A stretch of 26,737 bases of DNA from an uncultured Clostridia bacterium (GCA_937912175.1 CALDOU010000055.1:1-26737), one strand, 5' to 3'; positions 16,395 through 24,309 are shown, counted from the stretch's first letter. The notes: generated from the letters alone by a model not told the origin. Program-made: numbers and translations.

Positions 16395-16422
16395 ATTATA
16401 TAATAATGTAAAATGCTGTCAA
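16395..16422 (-). promoter_or_regulatory. Sigma-A promoter of the rlmN-prpC-prkC operon
   Basis: On the minus strand TTGACA (16422-16417) and TATAAT (16400-16395) are perfect boxes with a 16-bp spacer, about 50 bp before the rlmN start. Confidence 0.8.
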
Positions 16423-16450
16423 GTTTTTAAGAGTTTATAAAGCCCGTAAA

Positions 16451-17014
16451 TCAAGAAAAATCCTCATTTTGAGTCAAAAAGGACATCACATTTTTATAAA
16501 ATCCGCTCGGGTCACGATAAAAATTATTTTTAATAATTGATGCCGCTTGAATATCCGGAGCATAAAGTTTTAATTCGAGCATATTAAATTCTCCGCCCGA
16601 AACTTTACAAATAACATTATAGCCCCATTTATTCTTTTGAATTATAACTTTATTTTCCCTCTCGCTCTTAAGCCTATTCAGATATATTTCGGCACTTTTT
16701 AAAGCTTTTTCTCTTACGGAAATCGGTAAAGATGTGCTTAATTCTTCAACTATCATTTTTCCCGTGGGGGTAACAAAATAACTACCACCATTCTCTTTGT
16801 CAATTTCTATGTTACTATTATTCACCATTTCTTCAAAAGCTTGGCTTACCTCAAAATAATTTGCAAGACCGTAAATTTGCAATATTGAAGTTATATCATT
16901 CTTGTCAAGAGCTTTTTTAACTTTATCAAGCAAAAAACAAATTAAAATTTTTATTTCCTGCTTATCTTTTAATCCCCCCGGAATTACCCCGGCGGTAAAA
17001 GCGTTGTTCCCCAT
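16451..17014 (-). CDS. DUF4364 family protein (winged-helix-like)
   Basis: The 187-residue protein starts at an ATG after AAAGGAT. It looks like the clostridial DUF4364 family: an N-terminal F-T-A-G-V-I-P-G-G-L segment, a helical region with LICFLL (the I-L-I-C-F-L-L run) that fits a winged-helix DNA-binding fold (about 20-95), and a C-terminal alpha/beta part. No enzyme motif is visible. A regulatory role is inference from the fold. A 16-bp palindrome lies 27 bp upstream of the start and could be its own operator. Neighbours on the same strand are mscS upstream and rlmN downstream. Confidence 0.65.
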   Translation of the reverse strand: MGNNAFTAGVIPGGLKDKQEIKILICFLLDKVKKALDKNDITSILQIYGLANYFEVSQAFEEMVNNSNIEIDKENGGSYFVTPTGKMIVEELSTSLPISVREKALKSAEIYLNRLKSERENKVIIQKNKWGYNVICKVSGGEFNMLELKLYAPDIQAASIIKNNFYRDPSGFYKNVMSFLTQNEDFS

Positions 17015-17040
17015 TTGAAATCCTTTCCGCTATAATTCCT

Positions 17041-17056
17041 AACTTGAAATCAAGTT
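17041..17056. repeat. Perfect palindrome before the DUF4364 gene
   Basis: AACTTGA-AA-TCAAGTT has perfect 7-bp arms and no T-run, so it looks like an operator and not a terminator. Confidence 0.55.
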
Positions 17057-17057
17057 A

Positions 17058-17074
17058 AAAATATGTTATAATTT
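17058..17074 (+). repeat. 17-bp inverted repeat flanking mscS, right-hand partner at 17893
   Basis: AAAATATGTTATAATTT is the exact reverse complement of 17893-17909. Read on plus it contains an extended -10 (TGT-TATAAT, 17064-17072) pointing into the 3' end of mscS. It overlaps the first two bases of the mscS stop codon. Confidence 0.7.
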
Positions 17075-17870
17075 AATTAGTTGTTTTTAAAAAATATGTT
17101 TTCATTTTGTTAGACAATTTATTTACTGTTTCATCAACGTCTTTTTCAACTTGCTTCCTAAACTTGTTCTTAGTAAAAACTTCCATTTCCAACAACACGC
17201 CATCATTCTCTTCTTTTAGTTTAATAACAGGCTCGGGGATTTGATCAATCTTCTTATTCAAAAGAATTTCTTTATTTAAAAACAAAGTTGCTTCTTTGCT
17301 TTTACTAATGTTCAAGGGAGCCGTATAACAACTTTTTATACTACACACATTATATTCGCTTTGGCGAATAATATTATTGGAAATAAGTTTAGAATTCGGT
17401 ACAACAACCATTTTCTCTTTCTCATCTGATTTCAAAGTGGTAAAAAGCATTTCTATTTTTATTATTTCACCTTTAACCCCATCAAATTCAATATAATCTC
17501 CAACATGAATGGGCTTATTTATAACCAGGATTATCCCGCTCACTAAATTTGAAATATTATCCTTTAAAGAAATACCTATCGCCACCAATGATGCGGCTAT
17601 TGCCGCCATTAAAGAAGTAACGTCCAACCCCATATGCGCCATTATTATTATTATTAAAACTAATCTTAAAGAAAATTTCATCAAGGAATATAAAAAAGAT
17701 GACATTCCGGCATCGGAAACGCTTTTTTGAAAAAAAGCTAAAGAAATTTTACATATTTTATTTATCAACCACCAGCCTATGACTAAAATCAACGCGCTTT
17801 GAATTAACATCATATAATTATCTTTTATAGATTGAGTCAAAAAATCACAAATATTTTTAACAAACTCCAT
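17073..17870 (-). CDS. mscS: Small-conductance mechanosensitive channel (MscS family)
   Basis: ATG 17870 follows AAAGGAGG by 9 bp. A GTG at 17876 is too close to that site. The 265-residue protein has three N-terminal membrane segments, with the pore-lining third helix seen as the Ala/Gly-rich SLMAAIAASLVAIGISLKD. The MscS beta domain follows (INKPIHVGDYIEF, VVPNSKLISNNI). It opens on membrane tension to release solutes in hypo-osmotic shock. The length is that of E. coli MscS. It lies upstream of the DUF4364 gene on the same strand and diverges from the surface-protein gene at 17953. Confidence 0.9.
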   Translation of the reverse strand: MEFVKNICDFLTQSIKDNYMMLIQSALILVIGWWLINKICKISLAFFQKSVSDAGMSSFLYSLMKFSLRLVLIIIIMAHMGLDVTSLMAAIAASLVAIGISLKDNISNLVSGIILVINKPIHVGDYIEFDGVKGEIIKIEMLFTTLKSDEKEKMVVVPNSKLISNNIIRQSEYNVCSIKSCYTAPLNISKSKEATLFLNKEILLNKKIDQIPEPVIKLKEENDGVLLEMEVFTKNKFRKQVEKDVDETVNKLSNKMKTYFLKTTN

Positions 17871-17892
17871 TTTCACATTCCTCCTTTTTCAA

Positions 17893-17909
17893 AAATTATA
17901 ACATATTTT
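17893..17909 (-). promoter_or_regulatory. Extended -10 promoter of mscS (within the 17-bp inverted repeat)
   Basis: On the minus strand this reads AAAATATGTTATAATTT, with TG one base before a full TATAAT (17900-17895), and the mscS ribosome binding site lies about 20 bp further on. The -35 match (TTTATT near 17923) is weak, which fits an extended -10 promoter. Confidence 0.55.
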
Positions 17910-17952
17910 ATAAATTTAATAAATTTTTATTTTTTACAAAGGAAAAATCAAA

Positions 17953-19161
17953 ATGAAAAAGATATTTAAAACATTAAACTCCATAATTTTAAGCGTTTTA
18001 TTTACTGTTTTCGGATTATACACCGTAAATGCAAACAATTCAAATTATGAATTAAACTCCGAATGTACTGTAACCGACTGTGTACCTGAAAACATAATCC
18101 CAATAGATATAAAATTAATATACAGTAAACATGCCTATATTAAACTAAAGCCATTTACCTGTAAAATTACTTTTGACCCTAATGTATTGGAGTTTTATAA
18201 AGTAAATAAAGATTCTGAAATTAATCTTAGAAATTTTTCTATTGACCAAACAAATAATGAGGTTTTCTTAATTTATAACCCACAACATACGTGGGATATA
18301 AAAAATTCAGAATCTTGCCCATGCTTATTTAAGTTCAACTTTAAAGTAAAGGCGCAACCAAAATCAGCAACTACATCCCTAAATGTGGATATACTAAAAT
18401 CAGATTTTAAAGAACCGCTCAGTTCCAATATTTTTAAATTAAATATCACAAATAATTCCGAATGTTCATATTCCCACAAAGACACCGCCGCATCAAACAG
18501 CCTAACCGCCAACTCTCAAAACTGTAAATTAAAATTTCTTATTCCCAATGACGGAATTTTAACACCCAATTTTAAACCTGACGTTTTCAACTATAAAGTG
18601 ACTGTTCCTTATGAAGTTCAAGATTTATACTTTGAAACCCAAGCCTTTTCTTCAAACACTCAAATTGTAACCAATCGTCATAAACTAAATGCTCCGGGCC
18701 GCCCGACAATCATAAAATTAAAAACTCACAACGGAAATCAAACTTGTTTGTACACAGTGGAAGTTATCCGTTGCAGTAAACCAACAAAATTTCAAGAATC
18801 AGGATTATCTTCCGATTTGTGCGATGACAATTCCGATAACAAACACAAAAAGAGCAAAAAATCAAATCATACTCGCAAATCTAAAACCGAAACCGGTCAT
18901 CAAACCGATTCCGACGATTTAAATGACGAAGACTTAATCGAAAACGACGACAACGATAACAATTATGAAGAAAATCCAAGCATCAAAAACAACAGTGAAA
19001 ACGATTTAAATATTACCTCAAACTCTAAACTTTATTTTATAATAGTTTCATGTATCATAGCGCTTGCAATTATATCGTACTTTTTAATTAAATTTATTAA
19101 AACCAAAAAGAAATCCAATAAAAATATAAATAACCCTATTAACAAATCTTTCAAAAAATAG
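17953..19161 (+). CDS. Surface protein with cohesin-like and cadherin-like beta-sandwich domains
   Basis: The 402-residue protein has a signal peptide (1-27, ending VNA), then a beta-rich domain (about 35-165) with ITFDPNVLEFYKV and a late FKFNFKVKA strand, resembling cohesin/carbohydrate-binding folds. Residues 191-274 match the cadherin-like beta-sandwich pattern (PNDGILTPNFKPDVFNYKVTVP through CLYTVEVIR). A charged Lys/Asp-rich linker (about 290-350) follows, then one membrane helix (about 356-379) and a basic tail. So it is displayed outside and held by a C-terminal anchor, not by sortase (no LPxTG). It has many cysteines for a surface protein. The binding partner is unknown. The promoter of the next gene lies inside its last codons. 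Confidence 0.7.
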   Translation: MKKIFKTLNSIILSVLFTVFGLYTVNANNSNYELNSECTVTDCVPENIIPIDIKLIYSKHAYIKLKPFTCKITFDPNVLEFYKVNKDSEINLRNFSIDQTNNEVFLIYNPQHTWDIKNSESCPCLFKFNFKVKAQPKSATTSLNVDILKSDFKEPLSSNIFKLNITNNSECSYSHKDTAASNSLTANSQNCKLKFLIPNDGILTPNFKPDVFNYKVTVPYEVQDLYFETQAFSSNTQIVTNRHKLNAPGRPTIIKLKTHNGNQTCLYTVEVIRCSKPTKFQESGLSSDLCDDNSDNKHKKSKKSNHTRKSKTETGHQTDSDDLNDEDLIENDDNDNNYEENPSIKNNSENDLNITSNSKLYFIIVSCIIALAIISYFLIKFIKTKKKSNKNINNPINKSFKK

Positions 19162-19167
19162 TATAAT
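19139..19167 (+). promoter_or_regulatory. Promoter of the CDF transporter-tadA operon
   Basis: TTAACA (19139-19144) and TATAAT (19162-19167) are 17 bp apart. The -35 box lies in the last codons of the surface-protein gene, so the transporter can be transcribed independently. Confidence 0.65.
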
Positions 19168-19217
19168 ACCTCCATTTAGTAATTTAAATAATAAAAAATA
19201 CGGAATGGAGAATTAAA

Positions 19218-19234
19218 TCGCAAAATCATTGCGA
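19218..19234 (+). repeat. Hairpin between ribosome binding site and start of the CDF gene
   Basis: TCGCAA-AATCA-TTGCGA forms a 6-bp hairpin between GGAATGGAG (19202-19210) and ATG 19242. Unfolded, the ribosome binding site is 31 nt from the start, too far. Folding shortens the gap to about 14 nt. Confidence 0.5.
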
Positions 19235-19241
19235 AAAAATT

Positions 19242-20429
19242 ATGACAAATTATCTTATAAAAAAATTCGTACCAAATTATAAAAACGTTCACGATTCAAC
19301 TGTAAGAAAAAAATTCGGAATGCTAAGCGGAATAGTTGGAATAATTTGCAACCTAATCCTTTCCGCAGGTAAATTTTTTGTAGGAATAATAACCTCATCT
19401 ATTTCCGTCAGTGCGGATGCATTTAACAATCTTTCGGATGCGGTATCTTCAATTATAACTCTTATATGTTTCAAAACTTCCGGAAATCCGGCAGATAACA
19501 AACACCCTTTCGGATATGGCAGAATTGAATATATATCCGGGCTAATCGTTTCCATAGCTATTATTTTTACCGGAATAGAATTCACTAAATCTTCAATCGA
19601 AAAAATATTTGACCCTGAACCGGTATCGTTTGGATTAATTCCGATACTAATACTTTTTGCCTCTTTATTCATTAAATTATGGCTCGGATTTTTCAACCGA
19701 AAAATAGGAAATATAATTAACTCCACCGCAATGAAAGCTACCGCTTTTGACAGTTTAATGGACGGAATAATCACCGTTACAATATTAATCGGGATGCTTA
19801 TAAACTACTTTACGGGAATATCGGTGGATGCTTATACGGGAATTATAGTCGCTTTATTCATAATTTTCACGGGAATCAGCATTATAAAAGAAACCGTAAA
19901 TCCACTCTTAGGACAATCACCCGACCCTGAGTTCATTAAAGAGATAAATGAAATCGTTCTTTCCCACAATGATATTATCGGTATGCACGACCTTACGGTT
20001 CATAATTACGGGCCGGGCAAAAGTGTAATTTCTCTTCACGCAGAAATGCCCGCAAACAAAAACATTATGGAACTTCATGAAACTGTTGACAGCATAGAAA
20101 AAAAACTAAAAACTAAATTCGGATGTTCCGCAATTATCCATATGGATCCCATAGTAACCGATGATAAAGTCATAAATGATATGCGTGAAAAACTTTCTCA
20201 AATTATAAAACTCGTGCATAAGGATGCAAAAATTTATGACTTGCGAATTGTTCCGGGTACCAATTCAACCCTTATTTTTCAGATATCCGTTCCCTATGAA
20301 TTAAAGCAAAGCGATGAAGAAATCATAAACGCAACATCAAAAAGCGTAAAAGCCATAAATCCAAATTATGACTGCATAATTGACATAGACAGGGTTTATT
20401 ATAATTCTCAACCTCAATCGTTAAAATAA
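19242..20429 (+). CDS. Cation diffusion facilitator, probable Mn2+ exporter (MntE-like)
   Basis: The 395-residue protein has six membrane helices (about 28-225) and a long cytoplasmic part. The metal-site residues are N62 and D66 in ADAFNNLSD (helix 2) and D170 and D174 in FDSLMD (helix 5). This N-D-D-D set is that of the manganese exporter MntE, unlike the D/H-D-H-D sets of zinc transporters, so manganese efflux is the best guess. The family averages about 300 residues. Here a second ferredoxin-like cytoplasmic domain follows the first (about 230-300 and 310-390). No start-proximal ribosome binding site is present (see hairpin 19218). It is 27 bp upstream of tadA. Confidence 0.85.
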   Translation: MTNYLIKKFVPNYKNVHDSTVRKKFGMLSGIVGIICNLILSAGKFFVGIITSSISVSADAFNNLSDAVSSIITLICFKTSGNPADNKHPFGYGRIEYISGLIVSIAIIFTGIEFTKSSIEKIFDPEPVSFGLIPILILFASLFIKLWLGFFNRKIGNIINSTAMKATAFDSLMDGIITVTILIGMLINYFTGISVDAYTGIIVALFIIFTGISIIKETVNPLLGQSPDPEFIKEINEIVLSHNDIIGMHDLTVHNYGPGKSVISLHAEMPANKNIMELHETVDSIEKKLKTKFGCSAIIHMDPIVTDDKVINDMREKLSQIIKLVHKDAKIYDLRIVPGTNSTLIFQISVPYELKQSDEEIINATSKSVKAINPNYDCIIDIDRVYYNSQPQSLK

Positions 20430-20456
20430 ATTTTAAAAAGGAATAATTTTCAGAAA

Positions 20457-20972
20457 ATGGAAATAAACAGCACAAAAAATCAAGACGAGTACACAAAAGA
20501 ATCAACCCTAGACGAAAAATACATGAAAGAAGCTTTAAAAGAAGCAAAAAAAGCAGGGTTAAAAAAAGAAGTTCCCATCGGCGCAATAATAGTGTGCGAT
20601 AATAAAATAATCTCAAGAGGAAAAAACCGAAGAGAATGTTCACAAAATGCACTTTGTCATGCTGAAATAGACGCTATAAACAAAGCATGCAAAAAACTTA
20701 ACAGTTGGAGATTATTAAACTGCACCCTATATGTAACATTAGAACCATGCCCTATGTGTGCGGGCGCAATTATAAATTCCAGAATTTCTCGGGTGGTTTA
20801 CGGCGCAAAAGACCCCAAGGCCGGCTCTTGCCATTCTGTTATTAATTTATTTGATTTACCATATAATCATAAACCAAAATTAACAGGCGGAATATTGGAA
20901 AAAGAATGTTCGGAAATATTGAGCAATTTTTTCAAAACGCTAAGAATAACCGCTAAAAATTCAAAATTATAA
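20457..20972 (+). CDS. tadA: tRNA-specific adenosine deaminase
   Basis: The 171-residue protein deaminates A34 to inosine in tRNA-Arg(ACG). The cytidine/deoxycytidylate deaminase fold is clear: H68-A-E70 (zinc ligand and proton shuttle) and P-C98-PM-C101 (zinc ligands), then RISRVVYGAKDPKAG. ATG 20457 follows AAAAGG by about 15 bp and gives a 22-residue hydrophilic extension before the usual start (MKEALKEAKKAG). No ribosome site precedes the internal ATG, so the longer start is kept with some doubt. Its substrate tRNA is encoded 3.1 kb downstream at 24116. Confidence 0.92.
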   Translation: MEINSTKNQDEYTKESTLDEKYMKEALKEAKKAGLKKEVPIGAIIVCDNKIISRGKNRRECSQNALCHAEIDAINKACKKLNSWRLLNCTLYVTLEPCPMCAGAIINSRISRVVYGAKDPKAGSCHSVINLFDLPYNHKPKLTGGILEKECSEILSNFFKTLRITAKNSKL

Positions 20973-20977
20973 ATTTT

Positions 20978-21012
20978 AAGGCACCTAAGATTATTTAGGC
21001 GCCTTTCTTGTT
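20978..21012 (+). terminator. Terminator after tadA
   Basis: AAGGC-A-CCTAA and TTTAGG-C-GCCTT form a 10-bp stem with one mismatch and a 5-6-nt loop, followed by TCTTGTTT. It separates tadA from the convergent rluB. Confidence 0.7.
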
Positions 21013-21070
21013 TCGATTGATATAAATAAAACTATAACAACAATCATTAAGCTCAAAACAAGTTCAATTT

Positions 21071-21844
21071 TTAAAACATTTTTATTTCTTCCTTAGTAAG
21101 ATTTCTCCACTTGCCGGGTTGAAGCATACCAAGCTTTAAAGCCCCTATTGATATTCTTTTCAAACGTGCAACCTCTAATCCTACAGCTTCACACATTTTA
21201 CGAATTTGACGATTTCTTCCCTCTTTTATTGATATTTCCATAACCACTCTGTTTTTTTCTTGTGTTAAAACATTTATCCTTGCGGGTTCCGTAGGTTTGT
21301 TATCAATTTCCATTCCAACACACAACCGTGTAAGCTGGTTTTCGGTTAATCCCGGGCGAACGGTAACTCGGTAAGTTTTCCAGATATTCTTGGAAGGGTG
21401 AATTAAGCTATTGGCAAAATTGCCGTCATTAGTCATAATAAGCAGCCCCTCCGAATCTTTATCGAGCCTTCCGACGGGAAAAATTCGAACCGGAATGTCC
21501 GTTACTAAATCCGCAACACATTTTCTCCCTCTTTCGTCACTCATTGTGGTAACAAATCCCCTCGGCTTATTGAGCATAATATAACACTTATCTCCTACAT
21601 CATATTCAATTAATTTACCATCCAAAAAGACTTTATCAACTTCGGGAATTACCCTGTCACCCAGTTGAGCCACTTTACCGTTGATTTTCACTTTTCCGTC
21701 AACAATAAATTGCTCGGATTTTCTTCGTGATGCCACAGAACACATGGAAAAATATTTTTGCAAAACAACTCCCTTAGAAAAAATTTCTGATTTTAAACTC
21801 TGATTTTTTCCTTCTTTTTTTAAATTATTTTTATTAAACTTCAT
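21071..21844 (-). CDS. rluB: 16S/23S rRNA pseudouridine synthase, RluB/RsuA family
   Basis: The 257-residue protein starts at an ATG about 13 bp after AAAGGAG. A short Lys-rich lead (1-25) precedes an S4 RNA-binding domain (LQKYFSMCSVASRRKSEQ onward). The catalytic domain has GRLDKDSEGLLIMTNDG with the catalytic Asp, and the RsuA/RluB/E/F motif EGRNRQIRKM near the end. These enzymes isomerise one uridine in rRNA. In Firmicutes with one RluB-like copy it usually acts on 23S rRNA. It follows the dacF-like gene with a 29-bp gap. Confidence 0.88.
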   Translation of the reverse strand: MKFNKNNLKKEGKNQSLKSEIFSKGVVLQKYFSMCSVASRRKSEQFIVDGKVKINGKVAQLGDRVIPEVDKVFLDGKLIEYDVGDKCYIMLNKPRGFVTTMSDERGRKCVADLVTDIPVRIFPVGRLDKDSEGLLIMTNDGNFANSLIHPSKNIWKTYRVTVRPGLTENQLTRLCVGMEIDNKPTEPARINVLTQEKNRVVMEISIKEGRNRQIRKMCEAVGLEVARLKRISIGALKLGMLQPGKWRNLTKEEIKMF

Positions 21845-21873
21845 CCAAATACAAGTTCTCCTTTAAATATTGT

Positions 21874-23049
21874 TCACTTTCTGAATAAATCTTCAAAAAA
21901 ATTTTTTAAAGATTTAAAAAAACCCACTTTATTAGTTTTAATTTCTTTAAATTCGGAATCTGAAACTATATTGTTGGTTCCTATTATTTTGTCCCCTAAA
22001 TAGTATACCACTTTTCCGAGTATTTGTCCTTTTTCAACATTTCCGTCACAAGTTTTCGGCAAATCGACTTTTCGTACAACCTTTTCCTCATCTCCTTTTT
22101 TAAAAGCACACGAAAAACTTGAAATACCCCTAACTTTTACGGTTTCTCCACTCTTGGAATTTTTCAGTGGTATTTCTGATTTTAAATTTTCATCATTAAA
22201 CTCCTTGGAAATCATATTACTAAATCCAAAATCGTAAAGCTTAATATGGTCATCCCAATCGCTGGGAGCATTTAAAGTAACACAAATTAAACGAACCCCA
22301 TTCTTTTCTGCGCATGAAACCAAACATCGCCCTGCGGACTTGGTAAATCCCGTTTTAATTCCTATACACCCCTCATACAGCCTCAAAAGTTTGTTATGGT
22401 TTTTCAAATTAACAGTTTTGGAAGGATTTATAAATTTTACTTTCATGCTTTTTTGAGAAACTATTTTTGCAAAATCATCATTTTCCATAGCATAGGCCCC
22501 CAGCACGGCCATATCTTTTGCGGTGGAATGATGGTCATCTTTATCCAACCCTGACGGAGTTACAAATTTTGTGTTCTTCATTCCTATTAAATTTGCCTTA
22601 TCATTCATTAAAGACACAAATTTTTCCGTACTCCCGGAAACCGCCATAGCCGCTGCGTTAGCTGCATCATTACCCGAACACAGTAACATTCCTTGAACCA
22701 GCGCCTCTAAACTTACTATATTCCCCGGCATAAGGCCCATAGAAGTGCCCTCAACTCTTACCATTTCTTCTGTTATTTCAATTTCTTTATTTTCACAAGC
22801 TCTCATGAATTCAAGGGTCAGTAAAGCCGTCATTATTTTGGTTGTACTGGCCATGGGGAGCGGTGTTTCTGCCATTTCTTCAAAAACTATACTCCCCGAA
22901 TCCGCACACATCAAAATTGCAGATTTGGCTGAAATATTAATATTTACATCTGTTTTTTCGGCATAACACCGATTAATTGTCCATAACAATACCATTGCAC
23001 AACAGCAAAAACACATTAATTTTTTTATTGATTTCATCATTAAAGGCAA
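21874..23049 (-). CDS. dacF: D-alanyl-D-alanine carboxypeptidase (DacF-like, PBP5 type)
   Basis: The protein has a signal peptide (about 4-30, ending CYA) and the three serine-peptidase motifs, numbered from TTG 23049: S68-TT-K71, S125-G-N127 and K232-T-G234. A PBP5 C-terminal beta domain and a final amphipathic helix (FKSLKNFFEDLFRK), the membrane attachment, follow. It removes the last D-Ala from peptidoglycan stem peptides. The start is uncertain: AAGGAG at 23068-23063 is 13 bp from TTG 23049 and 22 bp from ATG 23040, and an AGGC/GCCT hairpin lies between. DacF is usual for sporulating species, but DacA-like housekeeping function is possible. It diverges from sigG, with a 169-bp gene-free gap holding no clear sigma-A promoter. 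Confidence 0.88.
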   Translation of the reverse strand: MPLMMKSIKKLMCFCCCAMVLLWTINRCYAEKTDVNINISAKSAILMCADSGSIVFEEMAETPLPMASTTKIMTALLTLEFMRACENKEIEITEEMVRVEGTSMGLMPGNIVSLEALVQGMLLCSGNDAANAAAMAVSGSTEKFVSLMNDKANLIGMKNTKFVTPSGLDKDDHHSTAKDMAVLGAYAMENDDFAKIVSQKSMKVKFINPSKTVNLKNHNKLLRLYEGCIGIKTGFTKSAGRCLVSCAEKNGVRLICVTLNAPSDWDDHIKLYDFGFSNMISKEFNDENLKSEIPLKNSKSGETVKVRGISSFSCAFKKGDEEKVVRKVDLPKTCDGNVEKGQILGKVVYYLGDKIIGTNNIVSDSEFKEIKTNKVGFFKSLKNFFEDLFRK

Positions 23050-23218
23050 TAAACGCCTACCGCTCCTTACATTATTTTTTTAATTAAATTCTTATACAAA
23101 TTAATATGCACCTGCTTAATCAAAAAGATTTATTTTTTTATATTTAATAATGAATTAAAAAATTTTTTTCTGCCAACAATACATTATATTTACAAATTAA
23201 TGGGTTGGAGGTTTAAAA

Positions 23219-23986
23219 ATGCAGTATGAAAAAGTAAAAATATCCGGAATAAATACTTCAGGATTAAAAACATTAACCGAAAAAGAAAAAATAAATCTTT
23301 TGACTCTAATAAAAAACGGCGATAAAAAAGCACGCGAAAAATTAATAAATGGAAATTTGCGCTTGGTACTTAGTGTAATTCAAAGGTTTGCAGGTCGCGG
23401 AGAATCATTTGACGACTTATTTCAAATCGGATGTATCGGATTAATAAAATCCATAGACAATTTTGACATATCCCAAAACGTAAAATTTTCAACATATGCG
23501 GTACCTATGATTATCGGAGAAATACGACGCCATTTAAGAGACAACAGTCCGATAAGGGTAAGCCGTTCCATGAAAGATACAGCTTATCGCGCCATACAAA
23601 TCAAAGAACACCTCACAAATACAAATAACAAAGAACCATCCGTAGAAGAAATAGCCAATGAAATGGGCGTTTCCAAAGAAACGGTAATACTTTCTTTGGA
23701 ATCCATATTAGAACCCGTTTCGCTTAATGAACCCGTATTTTCCGACAACAACGGAGACACTATATATTTAATGGACCAAATAAGCGACAACAACAATGAT
23801 TCCAATTGGCTATATGAAATTTCAGTTAAACAAACCATAAAAAAATTAAGCGAACGCGAAAAAAAAATACTGTGCCTTAGATTTTTAAAAGGAAAAACTC
23901 AAACCGAAGTAGCCAAAACCATGGGTATAAGCCAAGCTCAAGTTTCCAGGTTGGAAAAAAATTCTCTTGAAAAAATTAAGAATTAG
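23219..23986 (+). CDS. sigG: RNA polymerase sporulation sigma factor SigG
   Basis: The 255-residue sigma-70 factor follows GGAGG. The N-terminus VKISGINTSGLKTL is the SigG-specific lead, absent from SigF. Region 2 is nearly invariant: GNLRLVLSVIQRF, DDLFQIGCIGL, KFSTYAVPMIIGEIRR and DNSPIRVSRS. Region 4 ends GKTQTEVAKTMGISQAQVSRLEK. SigG directs late forespore transcription. The gene is monocistronic here and not behind spoIIGA-sigE as in Bacillus. It is direct evidence for an endospore-forming lineage. Confidence 0.93.
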   Translation: MQYEKVKISGINTSGLKTLTEKEKINLLTLIKNGDKKAREKLINGNLRLVLSVIQRFAGRGESFDDLFQIGCIGLIKSIDNFDISQNVKFSTYAVPMIIGEIRRHLRDNSPIRVSRSMKDTAYRAIQIKEHLTNTNNKEPSVEEIANEMGVSKETVILSLESILEPVSLNEPVFSDNNGDTIYLMDQISDNNNDSNWLYEISVKQTIKKLSEREKKILCLRFLKGKTQTEVAKTMGISQAQVSRLEKNSLEKIKN

Positions 23987-24071
23987 AGATTATATTATTC
24001 TGCCGATGTGCATCAAAATTTTTCATACATCAATAATATTAAAACTTGTGCGATTATAAAAAAACAAACAC

Positions 24072-24100
24072 TTGACGCCCGCTTTACTTTATGGTAAAGT
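24072..24100 (+). promoter_or_regulatory. tRNA-Arg promoter
   Basis: TTGACG (24072-24077) and TAAAGT (24095-24100) lie 17 bp apart with an extended -10 TGG just before. The -10 box is one arm of ACTTTA-TGG-TAAAGT, and a third related arm, AAGTAAAG (24105-24112), follows. Confidence 0.6.
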
Positions 24101-24115
24101 AATTAAGTAAAGTAA

Positions 24116-24192
24116 GCGCCCGTAGCTCAGCTGGATAGAGTGTTTGGCTACGAACCAAAAGGTCGGGGGTTCGAATCCCTCCGGGCGTACCA
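24116..24192 (+). tRNA. tRNA-Arg(ACG)
   Basis: Acceptor GCGCCCG (24116-24122) pairs with CGGGCGT (24182-24188, first pair G-U), followed by discriminator A and an encoded CCA. The anticodon stem TTTGG/CCAAA encloses loop CTACGAA, anticodon ACG. The T-arm carries GGTTCGAATCC. The A34 of this tRNA is the substrate of TadA. Its 3' half is a common integration site for mobile elements, and the DNA to the right is compositionally different. Confidence 0.95.
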
Positions 24193-24198
24193 AAAAGG

Positions 24199-24233
24199 TA
24201 GCGGATTTTGATAAAAAGTCCGCTATTTTTTCT
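24199..24233 (+). terminator. tRNA terminator
   Basis: TAGCGGA (24199-24205) and TCCGCTA (24219-24225) form a perfect 7-bp stem followed by TTTTTTCT. Confidence 0.85.
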
Positions 24234-24260
24234 CGCAAAAAATAAATCACAATTTTTGTT

Positions 24261-24290
24261 TTGTCAGGACACCCACTCCTGTGGTATAAT
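24261..24290 (+). promoter_or_regulatory. Promoter of a decayed gene
   Basis: TTGTCA (24261-24266) and TATAAT (24285-24290) lie 18 bp apart, directly before the zinc-ribbon remnant. The promoter looks intact although the gene behind it is broken. Confidence 0.55.
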
Positions 24291-24309
24291 AAACAAATGG
24301 AGGTTTATC

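Noticed and set aside
23050..23218. SigF- or SigG-type promoters in the dacF/sigG gap
   Set aside because: Partial matches such as TGCATA and TGAATT occur, but no properly spaced second box could be defended.
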